A DNA stretch of 64,000 bases, taken from the NCBI RefSeq assembly GCF_008064635.1, contig NZ_VRYZ01000009.1, positions 145,785 through 209,784 of the forward strand, given 5' to 3'. Below are positions 46,133-58,341 of this stretch, one piece after another. The notes below the pieces were generated by a model. That model was not told the DNA's origin, made no database searches, and worked only from the letters and a program-made list of their open reading frames with translations. The first letter of the stretch is position 1. Each line of letters begins with the position of its first letter. Source of the stretch: Parahaliea aestuarii. Lineage in GTDB: Bacteria > Pseudomonadota > Gammaproteobacteria > Pseudomonadales > Halieaceae. Both the position numbers and the translations under genes were made by a program.

Positions 46133-48427
46133 ATGCCAATTGAAAGGCGCCCTGATGTACACTCGCTCCCCATGCCGAAAACCCGTCGCCCCCTGCTGAA
46201 AATCTTCCTCACCCTGCTGCTCGTGTTCGGGCTGGTGATGGTCTATCTCGACGCCAGAATCACCTCCACCTTCAACGACAAGATGTGGGAAGTGCCGGCC
46301 AAGGTGTACGCCCGGCCGCTGGAACTGTTTGTGGGTGCGCGTGTCGCCACCGATGACCTGGCCTATGAGCTCGAGGTGCTCGGCTACCGCAAAGTGGCGC
46401 GCCCCAATAACCCGGGGCAGGTCAGCCGTGCCGGCAATCGCTTCGAGATCTACACCCGCGGGTTCGATTTTCCCGGTGAGCGCGAGTCGCCGCAGCGGGT
46501 GCAGGTGGATGTCAGTGGTGGCCGGGTGGTCAGCTTGCGCGGGGGTGGTGCCAATGTCGACCTGATGCGCCTGGACCCGGTGCAGATCGGCGGCATCTAC
46601 CCCTCTCACGGCGAAGATCGCATCCTGGTGCGCCTGGAGGATGTGCCCGACAGCCTGCGCCTCGGTCTGTTGGCGGTGGAAGACCAGAATTTCTACGACC
46701 ACTGGGGCTTCTCGATCACCGGCATCCTGCGGGCGGCCTTCAGCAACCTGCGCTCCGGTGCGGTGGTGGCGGGGGGCAGCACCATCACCCAGCAGTTGGT
46801 AAAGAACTACTACCTGACACCCGAGCGCACCTACATTCGCAAGCTCACCGAGTTGCTGATGGCGGTGTTACTGGACTTTCACTACGACAAGGACCAGATC
46901 CTCGAGAGCTATATCAACGAGGTCTATCTCGGGCAGGAGGGGCCGCGGGCCATTCACGGCCTGGCGCTGGCTGCCCGCCATTACTTCGACACTCCGCTGG
47001 AGCAGCTCGGCCTGCACCAGCAGGCGCTGCTGGTCGGCATGATCAAGGGGCCCTCCCTGTACAACCCGCTGCGCAACCCCGAGCGCGCCCGTGAGCGGCG
47101 CAACCTGGTGCTGGATGTAATGGCGGAGCAGCAGGTGATCTCCCTGGAGCAGGCCACCGTGGCGCGGGCCATGCCCTTGAGCCTGAACAACAACCAGCGT
47201 ATCCGGGATACCTTCCCGGCCTACCTCGACCTGGTGCGGCGGCAGCTGCGCCAGGAGTACCGGGAAGAGGATCTCACCACCCTCGGCCTCAGCATTTTTA
47301 CCGCCTTCGACCCCATTCTGCAGCGCCAGGTGGAGCGCTCCACCGGCGAGGTGCTGAAGCAACTTAACAAAGGCGACGAATTGGAGTCCGCCACTGTGGT
47401 GACCCGCTTCGACACCGGTGAAGTGGCGGCTGTGGTCGGCGGTCGCGAGGTGCGCTACGCCGGCTTCAACCGCGCCCTGGATGCCAAACGCCCGGCCGGT
47501 TCGCTGTTAAAGCCCGCGGTCTACCTCACCGCACTGGAGCAGCCCCAGCGCTACACCCTGGCGACGCCTCTATCGGATACCGAACTGCAGGTAGCCGGCC
47601 CCAACAACTCAGTGTGGGAGCCGCGCAATTTTGATCGCCAGGAACACGGCGATGTATTGTTGCACCGCGCCCTGTCCAACTCCTACAACCTCGCTACCGC
47701 GCGGCTGGGTATGGAACTGGGGCTGGAACACGTCGTGGATATGCTGCGACGGCTGGGTATTGAAGGGGAAATTCCGGAGGTGCCGGCCCTGACTCTCGGT
47801 GCGGGCGCCTACACACCGATGGACATGGCGGCCATGTACCAGAGCATCGCCGCCGGCGGTTTCCGCATGCCCCTGCGCAGTATCCGCGATATCGTCGATG
47901 CCAACGGCGAGGCCCTGCGTCGCTATCCGCTGGAGTACGACCGCACCGTCAGCCTGCAGGCGGTGCACCTGCTGCACTACGCCCTGCGGGAAGTGGTGCG
48001 CGAGGGCACCGGACGGGGTGTCTACCGCTATTTGCCCGAGGACTTTGCGGTGGCGGGCAAGACCGGCACCACCAACGATGGCCGCGACTCCTGGTTTGCC
48101 GGTTTCTCAGGTGACCTGCTGGCGGTGACCTGGATCGGTCGCGATGACAACGGCGGCACCGGGCTGACCGGCAGCTCCGGCGCCCTGAAAGTCTGGGCCC
48201 ACTTCATGGCCCGTGCCAGCCAGCGCTCACTGGCTTACCGCATGCCGGATGGCATGGCGCCCCACTGGATCGACGACAGCAATGGCCTGTTGACCGGCGA
48301 GGGCTGCCCCGATGCGCGGATGATGCCCTTTATCGAGAATTCGGAACCGCGCAAGCGCACCAACTGCGCCTCGCGTAACAGTGGTATCAAGGACTGGTTC
48401 CAGTCCCTCTTTGGTGGAGAAAACTGA
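46133..48427 (+). CDS. mrcB: Bifunctional penicillin-binding protein 1B
   Basis: The 764-residue protein has a short basic cytosolic start, one membrane helix (LLKIFLTLLLVFGLVMVYL), a UB2H domain near 60-130 (YARPLELFVG...LGYRKV), a GT51 glycosyltransferase domain with VEDQNFYDHWGFS and GGSTITQQLVKNYYL, and a transpeptidase domain with AGSLLKPAVYL (SxxK region), SNSYN and KTGTTNDGRDSW. It polymerises and cross-links peptidoglycan at the inner membrane. The start may instead be the ATG at 46172. A TPR lipoprotein gene overlaps its stop by one base. Confidence 0.95.
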   Translation: MPIERRPDVHSLPMPKTRRPLLKIFLTLLLVFGLVMVYLDARITSTFNDKMWEVPAKVYARPLELFVGARVATDDLAYELEVLGYRKVARPNNPGQVSRAGNRFEIYTRGFDFPGERESPQRVQVDVSGGRVVSLRGGGANVDLMRLDPVQIGGIYPSHGEDRILVRLEDVPDSLRLGLLAVEDQNFYDHWGFSITGILRAAFSNLRSGAVVAGGSTITQQLVKNYYLTPERTYIRKLTELLMAVLLDFHYDKDQILESYINEVYLGQEGPRAIHGLALAARHYFDTPLEQLGLHQQALLVGMIKGPSLYNPLRNPERARERRNLVLDVMAEQQVISLEQATVARAMPLSLNNNQRIRDTFPAYLDLVRRQLRQEYREEDLTTLGLSIFTAFDPILQRQVERSTGEVLKQLNKGDELESATVVTRFDTGEVAAVVGGREVRYAGFNRALDAKRPAGSLLKPAVYLTALEQPQRYTLATPLSDTELQVAGPNNSVWEPRNFDRQEHGDVLLHRALSNSYNLATARLGMELGLEHVVDMLRRLGIEGEIPEVPALTLGAGAYTPMDMAAMYQSIAAGGFRMPLRSIRDIVDANGEALRRYPLEYDRTVSLQAVHLLHYALREVVREGTGRGVYRYLPEDFAVAGKTGTTNDGRDSWFAGFSGDLLAVTWIGRDDNGGTGLTGSSGALKVWAHFMARASQRSLAYRMPDGMAPHWIDDSNGLLTGEGCPDARMMPFIENSEPRKRTNCASRNSGIKDWFQSLFGGEN

Positions 48428-48882
48428 TGAACGCCCGCATTTTCAGCCAGCAAGTGCTGCTGGCCAGCCTGTGCCTGTGGCTTGGCGCCTGCTCCATCTA
48501 CAGTACACCGGGGCAGCAACCGGCGCCGGTAGAAACCCGCCCCGCCCCGACGACGCCGGATGAGCCGCGGCCGGCACCGGCGCCCACCGAACCCGCCGAG
48601 CCGGGTCAGCCGCAACCGCCGGAACCCAATGCCAGTAACGCCTACGGCCCCTTGCTGGCGCGGGCCGAACAGGCTTCCGCGGCGGGGGACTACGAACAGG
48701 CGCTGGCACTGCTGGAGCGGGCCCAGCGCATCGATCCGGACAGTGCCGAGGTCTATCTGGCCCTGGCCAGAACCTACTCGGCCAAGGGCGATACCAGCCA
48801 GGCCCGGGCCACTGCCGAGCGCGGCCTGCTGTACTGCCACGACGGCAGCGAGTGTCGCCAGCTGCGTTCACTGGCGCAGTAG
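48427..48882 (+). CDS. lpoP: TPR lipoprotein coupled to PBP1B, LpoP-like
   Basis: The 151-residue product has a lipoprotein signal peptide ending in the lipobox LGAC (Cys22), a Pro-rich linker (about 30-70, many PAP/PTE units) likely to span the periplasm, and a C-terminal TPR-like helical pair (ASAAGDYEQALALLERAQRIDPDSAEVYLALARTYSAKGD). The ATG shares its A with the mrcB TGA. This layout and position match LpoP, the outer-membrane lipoprotein activator of PBP1B in Pseudomonas. The symbol rests on architecture and context, not on a measured alignment. Confidence 0.75.
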   Translation: MNARIFSQQVLLASLCLWLGACSIYSTPGQQPAPVETRPAPTTPDEPRPAPAPTEPAEPGQPQPPEPNASNAYGPLLARAEQASAAGDYEQALALLERAQRIDPDSAEVYLALARTYSAKGDTSQARATAERGLLYCHDGSECRQLRSLAQ

Positions 48883-48903
48883 CCAGGGCAGCGGCTACGC
48901 CAT

Positions 48904-50385
48904 TCAATCGCGGTTGTTGCAGATTACCCGGTAGGCCTCGCCGTCGGGCTCAAACGTCAGGAACTGGTTGATACAGCCCGGCGTATCGCCGGCGCTGTGA
49001 CTGACGAAGATAATACGGGTGTCGCTGTACTCGGCGATATGGTCGATGGCCCGCAGCATCAGTGAGCGGTGGTGGCTGTCCAGGCCCAGGGTGGGTTCGT
49101 CGAGAATCAGGATGGCTGGCGATTTCACCATGGCACGGGCCAGCAGCACCATGCGCTGCAGTCCGAAGGACAAAGTGTCGAAGCGCTCTCTCAGGTAGCT
49201 CCCCATCCCCAGCGCCCGCAGCCAGGCCTCGGCCCGCTGGCGCTGCTGATCACCGAAGTCGTCGTACAGGCCGAGACTATCGAAAAAGCCCGAGATCACC
49301 ACTTCCATAACACCCATACGCTGCTTGAAATTGAGTTGTAGCTGGGTGTCAAGCAGGCCGTACTTTTGTTTGATATCCCACACGCTTTCGCCGGAACCGC
49401 GGCGCAGGCCAAACAGGGTGATGTCCTGGCCGTAGGCTTTGTGGTTGTCGCCGGTGATGAGGCTGAGCAGGGTGGTCTTGCCGCAGCCGTTGGGGCCGGC
49501 GATGCAACAGTGCTGGTGACGCTCGAAGGTCCAGTCGAGATTCTCCAATACCACAGTCTCGCCGTAGCGCACACTGACATTGCGCAGCGCCAGCAGTGGG
49601 CCCTCCGCCGGCAGGCTGTAGGAACGCTCGGCGACCGGCGGCAAATCGCCCAGTGGTGGCAACGGCGGATTCATCAGGTTCTGCACGGAAGTATTACCTT
49701 CCACTGCCTCGCGCGGACCGCTGTCCAGCACCTCTCCCCGCTCCAGCACCAGCAAGTGAGTGATGCCGGGCGGGACGTCCCCGAGGCTGCGGCAGAGCAG
49801 CAACAGGGGCAGGCCGGATACGAGCAGGTCGTCGATGACCCGGGCCAACTCGGCCTGGGCCCTGGTATCCAGGCCGTCCAGGGGGCTATCCAGAATCAGC
49901 AGGCCGGGTTCGCTGAGGATGGCCGCCAGCAGCAGGGTCTTGCGCATTTCGCCGGTGGAAATATAGCGCAGGCCCCGCTGCAGGATGTGGCCCATGCGCA
50001 ATCGCTCGACCCAGTGCTGGAACACAGCGTCTGGCTGGCCCTTGCCCAGAATAAAGTCCTGCACACGGGTGCCGGGATCACTGGCGTCGGCACGAAATTC
50101 TGAGTCGTCGAGTTTTTTATCCCGCTCGCAGAGTGCGCGCGCCTGTTCGAAGCAGACATAGGCCACGCCGCTGTCCCGGAGCGCCTTACCGCGACAGTAC
50201 TCCCCGGAGAAATGCCCGGCCTGCCCGCTCAGTACCCGGGCAAGACTGGTTTTGCCGGCGCCGTTGGGGCCGATGCAGGCCCACTGCTGGCCCCGTTCAA
50301 AACGCCAGTCCAGTTCGTGCAGAACGGGCAGCGCGCGGTAAACGAGGCTGAGGTGATGCAGGGAGAGCAGGGTTTCGGGGTTCAT
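48904..50385 (-). CDS. Duplicated ABC ATPase, ModF-like
   Basis: The 493-residue protein has two nucleotide-binding domains in one chain. Domain 1 has GPNGAGKTSL, an atypical signature ISTGEMRKTLLLA and LLILDSPLDGLDT; domain 2 has GPNGCGKTTLL, LSFGLQRMVLLARAM and ILILDEPTLGLDSHH. The STGE signature and double arrangement match ModF (PhrA) of E. coli, a molybdate-related ATPase of unclear function. No permease gene is nearby, so it may not be a transporter subunit. Confidence 0.82.
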   Translation of the reverse strand: MNPETLLSLHHLSLVYRALPVLHELDWRFERGQQWACIGPNGAGKTSLARVLSGQAGHFSGEYCRGKALRDSGVAYVCFEQARALCERDKKLDDSEFRADASDPGTRVQDFILGKGQPDAVFQHWVERLRMGHILQRGLRYISTGEMRKTLLLAAILSEPGLLILDSPLDGLDTRAQAELARVIDDLLVSGLPLLLLCRSLGDVPPGITHLLVLERGEVLDSGPREAVEGNTSVQNLMNPPLPPLGDLPPVAERSYSLPAEGPLLALRNVSVRYGETVVLENLDWTFERHQHCCIAGPNGCGKTTLLSLITGDNHKAYGQDITLFGLRRGSGESVWDIKQKYGLLDTQLQLNFKQRMGVMEVVISGFFDSLGLYDDFGDQQRQRAEAWLRALGMGSYLRERFDTLSFGLQRMVLLARAMVKSPAILILDEPTLGLDSHHRSLMLRAIDHIAEYSDTRIIFVSHSAGDTPGCINQFLTFEPDGEAYRVICNNRD

Positions 50386-50480
50386 GCAGTTGTCCTGGCT
50401 GGGCGCCAGGGCGCCGCGGGCTTGTTTCGCGAAGGGGCGGCTGGCTTAATTCTTTGGCCAGCTACGGAAATGGACGCCCC

Positions 50481-51083
50481 GTGTCGACACCCTCATTACA
50501 GCGCATAGAAAACAGCCTGCGACATCACCGGCCGCGCCGCAAGTTCCTGCGACGCTTTATGCAGCGATCGGCAGTGGCGATGATCCTCAGCCAGCATCAG
50601 GGTGGGCCGCATATTCTAATGATCAAGCGCGCCGAACGGAAAGGGGATCCCTGGTCTGGCCACATGGCCTTCCCGGGTGGCCGCATGGATCCAGATGATG
50701 CACACGGTTTCGCGGTGGCCAACCGGGAAACCGAGGAAGAGATCGGTGTGCGACTGGCGGACTGCGCGCGCTATATAGGGCGTCTGTCGGATATTCGCGC
50801 GCGCCCCCGCTGGGGCGTGCTGGGCCTGGCAGTCAGCCCTTTTGTATTCCGCCTGGAACAGGATGTGGAGTGCACACCCAACTACGAGGTGGCAGAAGTG
50901 GTGTGGGTGCCCCTGGCCTTGCTGCTGGATGCCGGTAACCGGCAGACCATGGTGTGGGAGCGCGGGCGGTTGAAGTTGACCCTGCCCTGCTATTTTCACG
51001 AGGGGCGGCGGATCTGGGGACTGTCACTGATGATGCTGGATGAGCTATTGGGGCTGAAGACCAAGGTTGGTAGCGAAGGCTAG
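50481..51083 (+). CDS. Nudix hydrolase, CoA pyrophosphatase type (NudL-like)
   Basis: The product has 200 residues from a GTG at 50481 (frame open to a TTG at 50454). The block HILMIKRAERKGDPWSGHMAFPGG, DPDDAH and AVANRETEEEIGV is the Nudix box preceded by the UPF0035-type motif of CoA pyrophosphatases. It probably cleaves CoA or related nucleotide diphosphates. Its end overlaps the convergent secreted-protein gene by four bases. Confidence 0.8.
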   Translation: MSTPSLQRIENSLRHHRPRRKFLRRFMQRSAVAMILSQHQGGPHILMIKRAERKGDPWSGHMAFPGGRMDPDDAHGFAVANRETEEEIGVRLADCARYIGRLSDIRARPRWGVLGLAVSPFVFRLEQDVECTPNYEVAEVVWVPLALLLDAGNRQTMVWERGRLKLTLPCYFHEGRRIWGLSLMMLDELLGLKTKVGSEG

Positions 51084-51733
51084 TCGCTGTCCGGGTCAGG
51101 CGAATCTGTCTCCGGCTCCTCGGGGCCATAGCGCAGGAAAGAACGGGTATCCAGCATCAGGTCGCGCAGCGCCGGGTCCTCCTGGCTGGCGGCGAGCAGC
51201 GCTTGCGATTCCACTTCGCCGCGCACGAAGGCGGCTACAAGGTCGAGCATCACCGGTGTCATCTCGACTTCACGCGACCAGCGCGGGGCGTCGACCAGAT
51301 TGCCGGTCACCCAGTCGCCGGTGCGATTGAGCCAGTAGCCACCACAGACGGAGAGCTGGTAATCGCCGATACGGCCGTAGCTGATGTTTGGGGTGCCGGG
51401 ATTAAAGCCGCCGGGCACTTCCTCGGTGATCTCGTAGAGGGCCATGACCCACTGACTGCCAACCGGGAACAGCTCGGCTTCCGGACGACAGTAGTCACCC
51501 GTCTTCAGCCATACGCGAACTTCCTCGTCGTCCCTGCCGCCCCGCAGAGCTTGGTCTACCTGCAGGTCGATAGAGTTGCCCCGGGTAGAGAGCACAGTGG
51601 CACTGACAACCAGGTCAGTCTCGCCCTGCACCTGGTCAAAACTGCCCTGCCACAGGCAGTTGCACTCGGCGCCAGCCAGCGGCGCCAGGGCCATTGCCAG
51701 AAGGGCGGTGGACAGGAATGCAACTTTATTCAT
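51080..51733 (-). CDS. Small secreted Cys-rich protein, TIMP/NTR-like N-terminus
   Basis: From the ATG at 51733 the 217-residue protein has a signal peptide (MNKVAFLSTALLAMALAPLAGA) followed directly by ECNCLWQGSF, then DLVVSATVLSTRGNSIDLQVDQALRGG and WVMALYEI. A CxC pair right after the cleavage site and a beta-rich OB-like pattern recall the netrin/TIMP-like fold found in some bacterial secreted proteins. It starts six bases after hemB and is probably cotranscribed with it. I cannot assign a function. Confidence 0.7.
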   Translation of the reverse strand: MNKVAFLSTALLAMALAPLAGAECNCLWQGSFDQVQGETDLVVSATVLSTRGNSIDLQVDQALRGGRDDEEVRVWLKTGDYCRPEAELFPVGSQWVMALYEITEEVPGGFNPGTPNISYGRIGDYQLSVCGGYWLNRTGDWVTGNLVDAPRWSREVEMTPVMLDLVAAFVRGEVESQALLAASQEDPALRDLMLDTRSFLRYGPEEPETDSPDPDSD

Positions 51734-51738
51734 AGGCC

Positions 51739-54041
<2,303 letters not shown>

Positions 54042-54108
54042 GGGGGTCCTTTGTAGATTTCCTCGAATACCGCTTGAACGAACACTATGGGCGGCGATCC
54101 TGTGGAGA

Positions 54109-54220
54109 GGCGGTAGTGCCCGGAGGGCCTGGGCGGACCGTGTGAGACAGGGATGTCGAACACGAGCCCCCATGGATGGGTTTACGGCGTGTCCGAACAG
54201 GCCCTCCGGGCACTGCCGCC
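54109..54220. repeat. Inverted-repeat element between hemL and hemJ
   Basis: Arms at 54109-54131 and 54198-54220 are complementary at 22 of 23 positions (arm start GGCGGTAGTGCCCGGAGGGC). The 66-base interior contains CCCAT-GG-ATGGG and the phrase ATGGATGGGTTTACGGCGTG, which I recall as part of a dispersed extragenic repeat in marine gammaproteobacteria (memory, not checked). It resembles a REP/MITE-type element and is unlike the RAYT-linked REPs. It occupies most of the 247-base hemL-hemJ gap. Confidence 0.7.
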
Positions 54221-54288
54221 GGAGCCAGTGGCTACGAACTAAGTTGGTAACGAATTATGTGTACTTGGCCGGCGAATATCCACCCGCC

Positions 54289-54708
54289 TCAAAACGGCTT
54301 GAGTACCGCCAGAATCACGATGCCAAACAAAAACAACACCGGAACCTCATTAAAGACCCGGTAAAACACATGCGACCGCGAGTCCGTGTCGGCATTCACC
54401 GCTTTCACATAACGCCCGCACTGCACATGGTAGCCAACCAGGAACACCACACCGCCCAGCTTCAGCCACAGCCATTTTGCCTGCAGATAGTACTCATGGT
54501 TCATCCCCATCATCGCCAGCCCGAACACAATCGCCAGCACCATAAAGGGAGTGATGAAGGCGTACAGGCGTCGCGCCATCACCGCCAATTGGGCTCGCGC
54601 TTCCGGACTGTCGCTGGCCGCGAAATACACCAGAATCCGCGGCAGATAGAACAGGCCGGCAAACCAGCATACGACGAAAATAATATGGAAGGCCTTCAGC
54701 CACAGCAT
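54289..54708 (-). CDS. hemJ: Protoporphyrinogen IX oxidase HemJ
   Basis: From the ATG at 54708 the product is 139 residues, the family size. It begins MLWLKAFHIIFVVCWFAGLFYLPRILVY with the conserved His and has about four membrane helices, including KWLWLKLGGVVFLVGYH. HemJ oxidises protoporphyrinogen IX in the haem pathway in many bacteria lacking HemG/HemY. It lies near hemL and hemB. Codons upstream of 54708 are inside the ClC gene end. Confidence 0.9.
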   Translation of the reverse strand: MLWLKAFHIIFVVCWFAGLFYLPRILVYFAASDSPEARAQLAVMARRLYAFITPFMVLAIVFGLAMMGMNHEYYLQAKWLWLKLGGVVFLVGYHVQCGRYVKAVNADTDSRSHVFYRVFNEVPVLFLFGIVILAVLKPF

Positions 54709-54721
54709 CGTGAATATCCAG

Positions 54722-56446
54722 TTACAGGTTGGAGAGCGTAAAGCGCTCGATACTTTCGCGGGTGACGATGCCCCGCAGGACACGGCTACCGCCCGCGCTG
54801 CGGCCGTAGACGCAGACCGCTTCCACCGTGCGCTCCTTGATTCGGTCCATCGCCTGGCGCAGGGTGGCCTGCACCGGCACCGGGGCGATAGACCAGCGCC
54901 GCAGATCCAGGTCTGAAAGATTCAGCGTTTCCTCCGTCTCGCCAATCTCGCGCAGCTTTTCCGCCAGCTCCCCGCCGCGCAGCAGAAACAGGTCTTCCCC
55001 GTCGCGAGTGACCAGACACCAGGCGGGAGTGGCGTTGAGCAGCATTGGCCTGCGTGCAGGGTCCAGGTTGACCGATACCTTGACCACGCTGACCTCCATG
55101 TTCGAGGTCACGTCAGTGCGGTGTAGCAACTGGTTTAGCGGGTCGTCCGGAACCACGCGCAGTAGCTGGCGCAGCACCACCTGGTGGGCGGCGCGGTGGT
55201 GGAACAGGCCGTTGTTGATCAGGTTGGCGGCGATGATGGCAAGCAGGGCGGGCATGGCTACCCCTGCGCTCTGGGTCAGTTCGATGACCGCCAGCACGGC
55301 AGCGAGCGGAGCATTGAGCACAGCGCCCATGCAGGCGGCCATGCCGATGGTGATATACAGCGTGTGTTCCGAGGCCAGTTCCGGGGCGTAGGTGTGGCCA
55401 ACCATGCCGAGAGCCCCGCCAATGCAGGCGCCGATCAGCAGGTTGGGGCCGATCAGTCCGATGGGCATGCCCATACCGCAACTCACGCCGGTGGCCAGCA
55501 GTTTGCAAACTGCCAGAGTGGCCAGTAGCTGGAGGGTCAGGTTGCCCTCAAGTGCCTTTTCGAGAGTGTCGTAGCCGATACCGAGTACTTCGGGTACCAG
55601 CAGGGCCAGGGCGCCGGTGATGCAACCCGCCAGCGTAAACCGCAGCGCCACCGGCCAGTGGGCGGCGCGGGCGGTGAACTGGCTGAGCCTGATGAAGACG
55701 GTTACCGCCAGGCCGCAGATCAGCCCGAGCAGGATAATAAAGGGTATTTCCCACAGTGAATTCATTTCCACAGCGGGAATGCTGAACAGGACGGCGCCAC
55801 CACCCAGCTGGCGGGCGACCGCCGAGGCGGATACCGCAGCCAGCATGACCGGGATGAAGCCGACCACGGTGTACTCGGCAACGATCACCTCCATGGCAAA
55901 AATCACACCTGCCAGCGGTGTATTGAACGCGGCGGCAATCCCGCCCGCCGTGCCACAGGCAATCAGCACTCGCAGGCTGTTGTTGGGTAGTCCCAGACGC
56001 TGGCCCAGCAGGCTGTTGGCGGCGGCACCGAGGTGGACGCCGGGGCCCTCGCGGCCGCCGGACTGGCCACTGGCGAGGGCAAAAGCGCCGCCGACAAATT
56101 GCACCAGGGCATTGCGCAGGGGCAGTACCCCGTAGTCGCTGTGCATGCGATGTAGTACGTGTACGATACCGGTTTCACGGTCTTCCGGCTTGAGCGACCA
56201 GAAGCCCAGTCCAAGTACCAGGGCGCCGAGCGCAGGCAGGGCAAACCGCTGCCACAGTGGCAGGGCTTCAAAGCCTTCGCCGCCCCCGTATACACCCCAG
56301 AGTCTCGCCAGTTCAGCGATGGCGGTTTCAAAGGCCAGGACCACCAGGCCGGAAGCCAGGCCGCCGAGAATGCCCAGCACGGCGTAGGCCACCACGGAGT
56401 GGTAATTGGTGAGGTAGCGGCGGTAGCTGTCCAGCAGTCGGTACAA
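54722..56446 (-). CDS. ClC chloride channel/antiporter with CBS-type tail
   Basis: The 574-residue protein has about ten membrane helices with the ClC selectivity segments [13 protein letters not shown] (GxEGP), [19 protein letters not shown] and [19 protein letters not shown] (GxFxP-like). The Glu in the GREGP motif is the gating residue. A soluble C-terminal region of about 140 residues contains CBS-like segments ([23 protein letters not shown]). It probably exchanges chloride and protons across the inner membrane. Its neighbours suggest no specific role. Confidence 0.92.
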   Translation of the reverse strand: MYRLLDSYRRYLTNYHSVVAYAVLGILGGLASGLVVLAFETAIAELARLWGVYGGGEGFEALPLWQRFALPALGALVLGLGFWSLKPEDRETGIVHVLHRMHSDYGVLPLRNALVQFVGGAFALASGQSGGREGPGVHLGAAANSLLGQRLGLPNNSLRVLIACGTAGGIAAAFNTPLAGVIFAMEVIVAEYTVVGFIPVMLAAVSASAVARQLGGGAVLFSIPAVEMNSLWEIPFIILLGLICGLAVTVFIRLSQFTARAAHWPVALRFTLAGCITGALALLVPEVLGIGYDTLEKALEGNLTLQLLATLAVCKLLATGVSCGMGMPIGLIGPNLLIGACIGGALGMVGHTYAPELASEHTLYITIGMAACMGAVLNAPLAAVLAVIELTQSAGVAMPALLAIIAANLINNGLFHHRAAHQVVLRQLLRVVPDDPLNQLLHRTDVTSNMEVSVVKVSVNLDPARRPMLLNATPAWCLVTRDGEDLFLLRGGELAEKLREIGETEETLNLSDLDLRRWSIAPVPVQATLRQAMDRIKERTVEAVCVYGRSAGGSRVLRGIVTRESIERFTLSNL

Positions 56447-56569
56447 GGGGTGCTTTCCGGATGCAAAAACCGAATATTACCAGTTAATTCGGCCCCTATT
56501 GCTTTTATACTGTGGCGCCGCTGCCGGCCTGGCCGGCACGGGCAGTATCGCAAGGAGGTAGAGGCAACT

Positions 56570-57607
56570 ATGGCGAGAATCGGAATTGTGGGCGGCACCG
56601 GCTATACCGGCGTGGAACTGCTGCGGCTACTGGCCCTGCACGATGATGTGGAGGTGGTCGCGATCACTTCCCGCGCCGAAGCCGGGCGCCGGGTGGACGA
56701 GCTGTTTCCCAATCTCCGCGGCCGCTACGATCTGGCCTTCTCGGAACCGGATGTGGCACTGCTGGCCGGCTGTGACCTGGTGTTTTTTGCCACCCCACAT
56801 AATGTCGCCATGAACCTGGTGCCGGAGCTGTTGCAGGCGGGTACCCGGGTTGTGGATCTGTCGGCCGATTACCGGATTCGCGACGCGGCGCTCTGGTCGC
56901 GCTGGTACGGGGAGCCCCACGCCAGCCCGCAGTTGTTGCCCGAGGTTGTTTACGGCCTGCCCGAGCGCTTCCGCGCCGAGATCGCCGGTGCGCGTCTGGT
57001 GGCCTGTCCCGGTTGTTATCCCACCGCCATTCAACTGGGTTTCATCCCTCTGCTGGAGGCGGGGCTGGTAGATCCGGCCCACCTGATAGCCAGTGCCGCG
57101 AGTGGCGCCAGCGGCGCAGGGCGCCAGGCGAAGATCGACAACCTGTTGAGCGAAGTGTCTGGCAGCTTCAAGGCCTACGGCGTCAGCGGCCATCGGCATC
57201 TGCCTGAAATCGAGCAGGGCCTGGCAGAGGTGCAGGGCGGGCCGGTTTCCCTGACTTTTGTACCCCACTTGCTGCCCATGGTGCGCGGCATTCACGCGAC
57301 CCTGTTCGCCCGCCTAAGCGGCGAGGCTGATCTTCCGGCGCTGCAGGCGCTGTTCGAGGAGCGCTACCGGGACGAGCCATTTGTCGACGTACTGCCGGTG
57401 GGCATGTACCCGCAGACGCGCACGGTAAAGGGCGCCAATCAGTGCCAGATATCGCTGGCTCTGCCGCAGGAGCGCGATACGGTGGTGGTCATGTCAACCA
57501 TCGATAATCTGGTCAAGGGTGCCTCCGGACAGGCGGTGCAGAATATGAATATCATGCTGGGGCTGCCGGAGCAGCGCGGCCTGACCCAGGTAGGATTGCT
57601 GCCCTGA
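56570..57607 (+). CDS. argC: N-acetyl-gamma-glutamyl-phosphate reductase
   Basis: The ATG at 56570 follows AAGGAGG at 56552-56558. The 345-residue enzyme starts [19 protein letters not shown] (NADP loop), with [26 protein letters not shown] containing the catalytic Cys, [11 protein letters not shown], and a C-terminal [16 protein letters not shown]. It makes N-acetylglutamate semialdehyde in arginine synthesis. The frame continuing upstream to 56159 lacks homology. It overlaps the next gene by four bases. Confidence 0.96.
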   Translation: MARIGIVGGTGYTGVELLRLLALHDDVEVVAITSRAEAGRRVDELFPNLRGRYDLAFSEPDVALLAGCDLVFFATPHNVAMNLVPELLQAGTRVVDLSADYRIRDAALWSRWYGEPHASPQLLPEVVYGLPERFRAEIAGARLVACPGCYPTAIQLGFIPLLEAGLVDPAHLIASAASGASGAGRQAKIDNLLSEVSGSFKAYGVSGHRHLPEIEQGLAEVQGGPVSLTFVPHLLPMVRGIHATLFARLSGEADLPALQALFEERYRDEPFVDVLPVGMYPQTRTVKGANQCQISLALPQERDTVVVMSTIDNLVKGASGQAVQNMNIMLGLPEQRGLTQVGLLP

Positions 57608-58341
57608 ACCGCATTCGCTACGGCAAAGATGCCCGCCTCCAGCGCCGCAGAGTGCTGGTCGTTGTGCTGCTGTTGGTGGCCGCAGCGCTGCTCGGGTTCG
57701 GCGCGTTGCTGGGGCAGCAGGCGGCCTATCGCGGCATGGGGATCGATCCGGATCAGTACCGTGAGTGGCGCCGCGCCTACCCTGAAGCCCAGGCCGAGAT
57801 CCGCGCGCTGCAGGAGCAGGTAGCGGCGGCTCGCACCCGGCATGAGGTGGACCGTTCGGCGCTGGAGCTGGTGCGCAAGGACCTCGCCCGGCAGCAGGAG
57901 CAGATCGCCGACCTGGATGAAGGCCTGCGTTTCTACCGCAGTCTGATGGCGCCGGGGGAAATTGCCCAAGGTTTCAGCCTGCGTGGTGTGGAGCTCACTG
58001 CGCTGGAAGCGCCTGGCCACTATGCCTTTCGCATTATTGCCCAGCAGGAAGCGCGCAAACACGATACCCTGCGCGGGGCACTGTCAGTGACCGTGCTGGG
58101 ACTGGAACAGGGCCAGCCCCTGAGCTATCCGCTTTCGGTCTTGAGTGACGATGTGGATGAAGAGGGGATTGGCCTGCGTTTTCGCTACTTTCAGGTAGTG
58201 GAGGGAGAGCTGGTGCTGCCGGAGGGATTTCAGCCCCAGTCTCTGGACGTCCAGGCCACCATATCGCAGCCGCGCAAGCTGGATTTGCGGGAGAGCCACC
58301 CCTGGCAGGTACAGGAGCGATTCACCCATGTGGCGAAGTAG
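57604..58341 (+). CDS. DUF6776-like single-pass membrane coiled-coil protein
   Basis: I place the start at a CTG (57604) inside the argC stop (CTGA): this gives [15 protein letters not shown] before the membrane helix [20 protein letters not shown], a normal positive-inside anchor. A GTG at 57652 would remove that anchor. The 245-residue product has a periplasmic coiled coil (about 60-110, rich in Glu, Gln and Arg) and a beta-rich C-terminal domain. It lies between argC and the bactofilin gene, as in Pseudomonas. Function unknown; it may work with the bactofilin (inference). Confidence 0.65.
   Translation: MNRIRYGKDARLQRRRVLVVVLLLVAAALLGFGALLGQQAAYRGMGIDPDQYREWRRAYPEAQAEIRALQEQVAAARTRHEVDRSALELVRKDLARQQEQIADLDEGLRFYRSLMAPGEIAQGFSLRGVELTALEAPGHYAFRIIAQQEARKHDTLRGALSVTVLGLEQGQPLSYPLSVLSDDVDEEGIGLRFRYFQVVEGELVLPEGFQPQSLDVQATISQPRKLDLRESHPWQVQERFTHVAK

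Noticed and set aside
54109..54220. Inverted repeat considered as an integron attC site
   Set aside because: No GTTRRRY core or gene-cassette structure is visible and no integrase is nearby.
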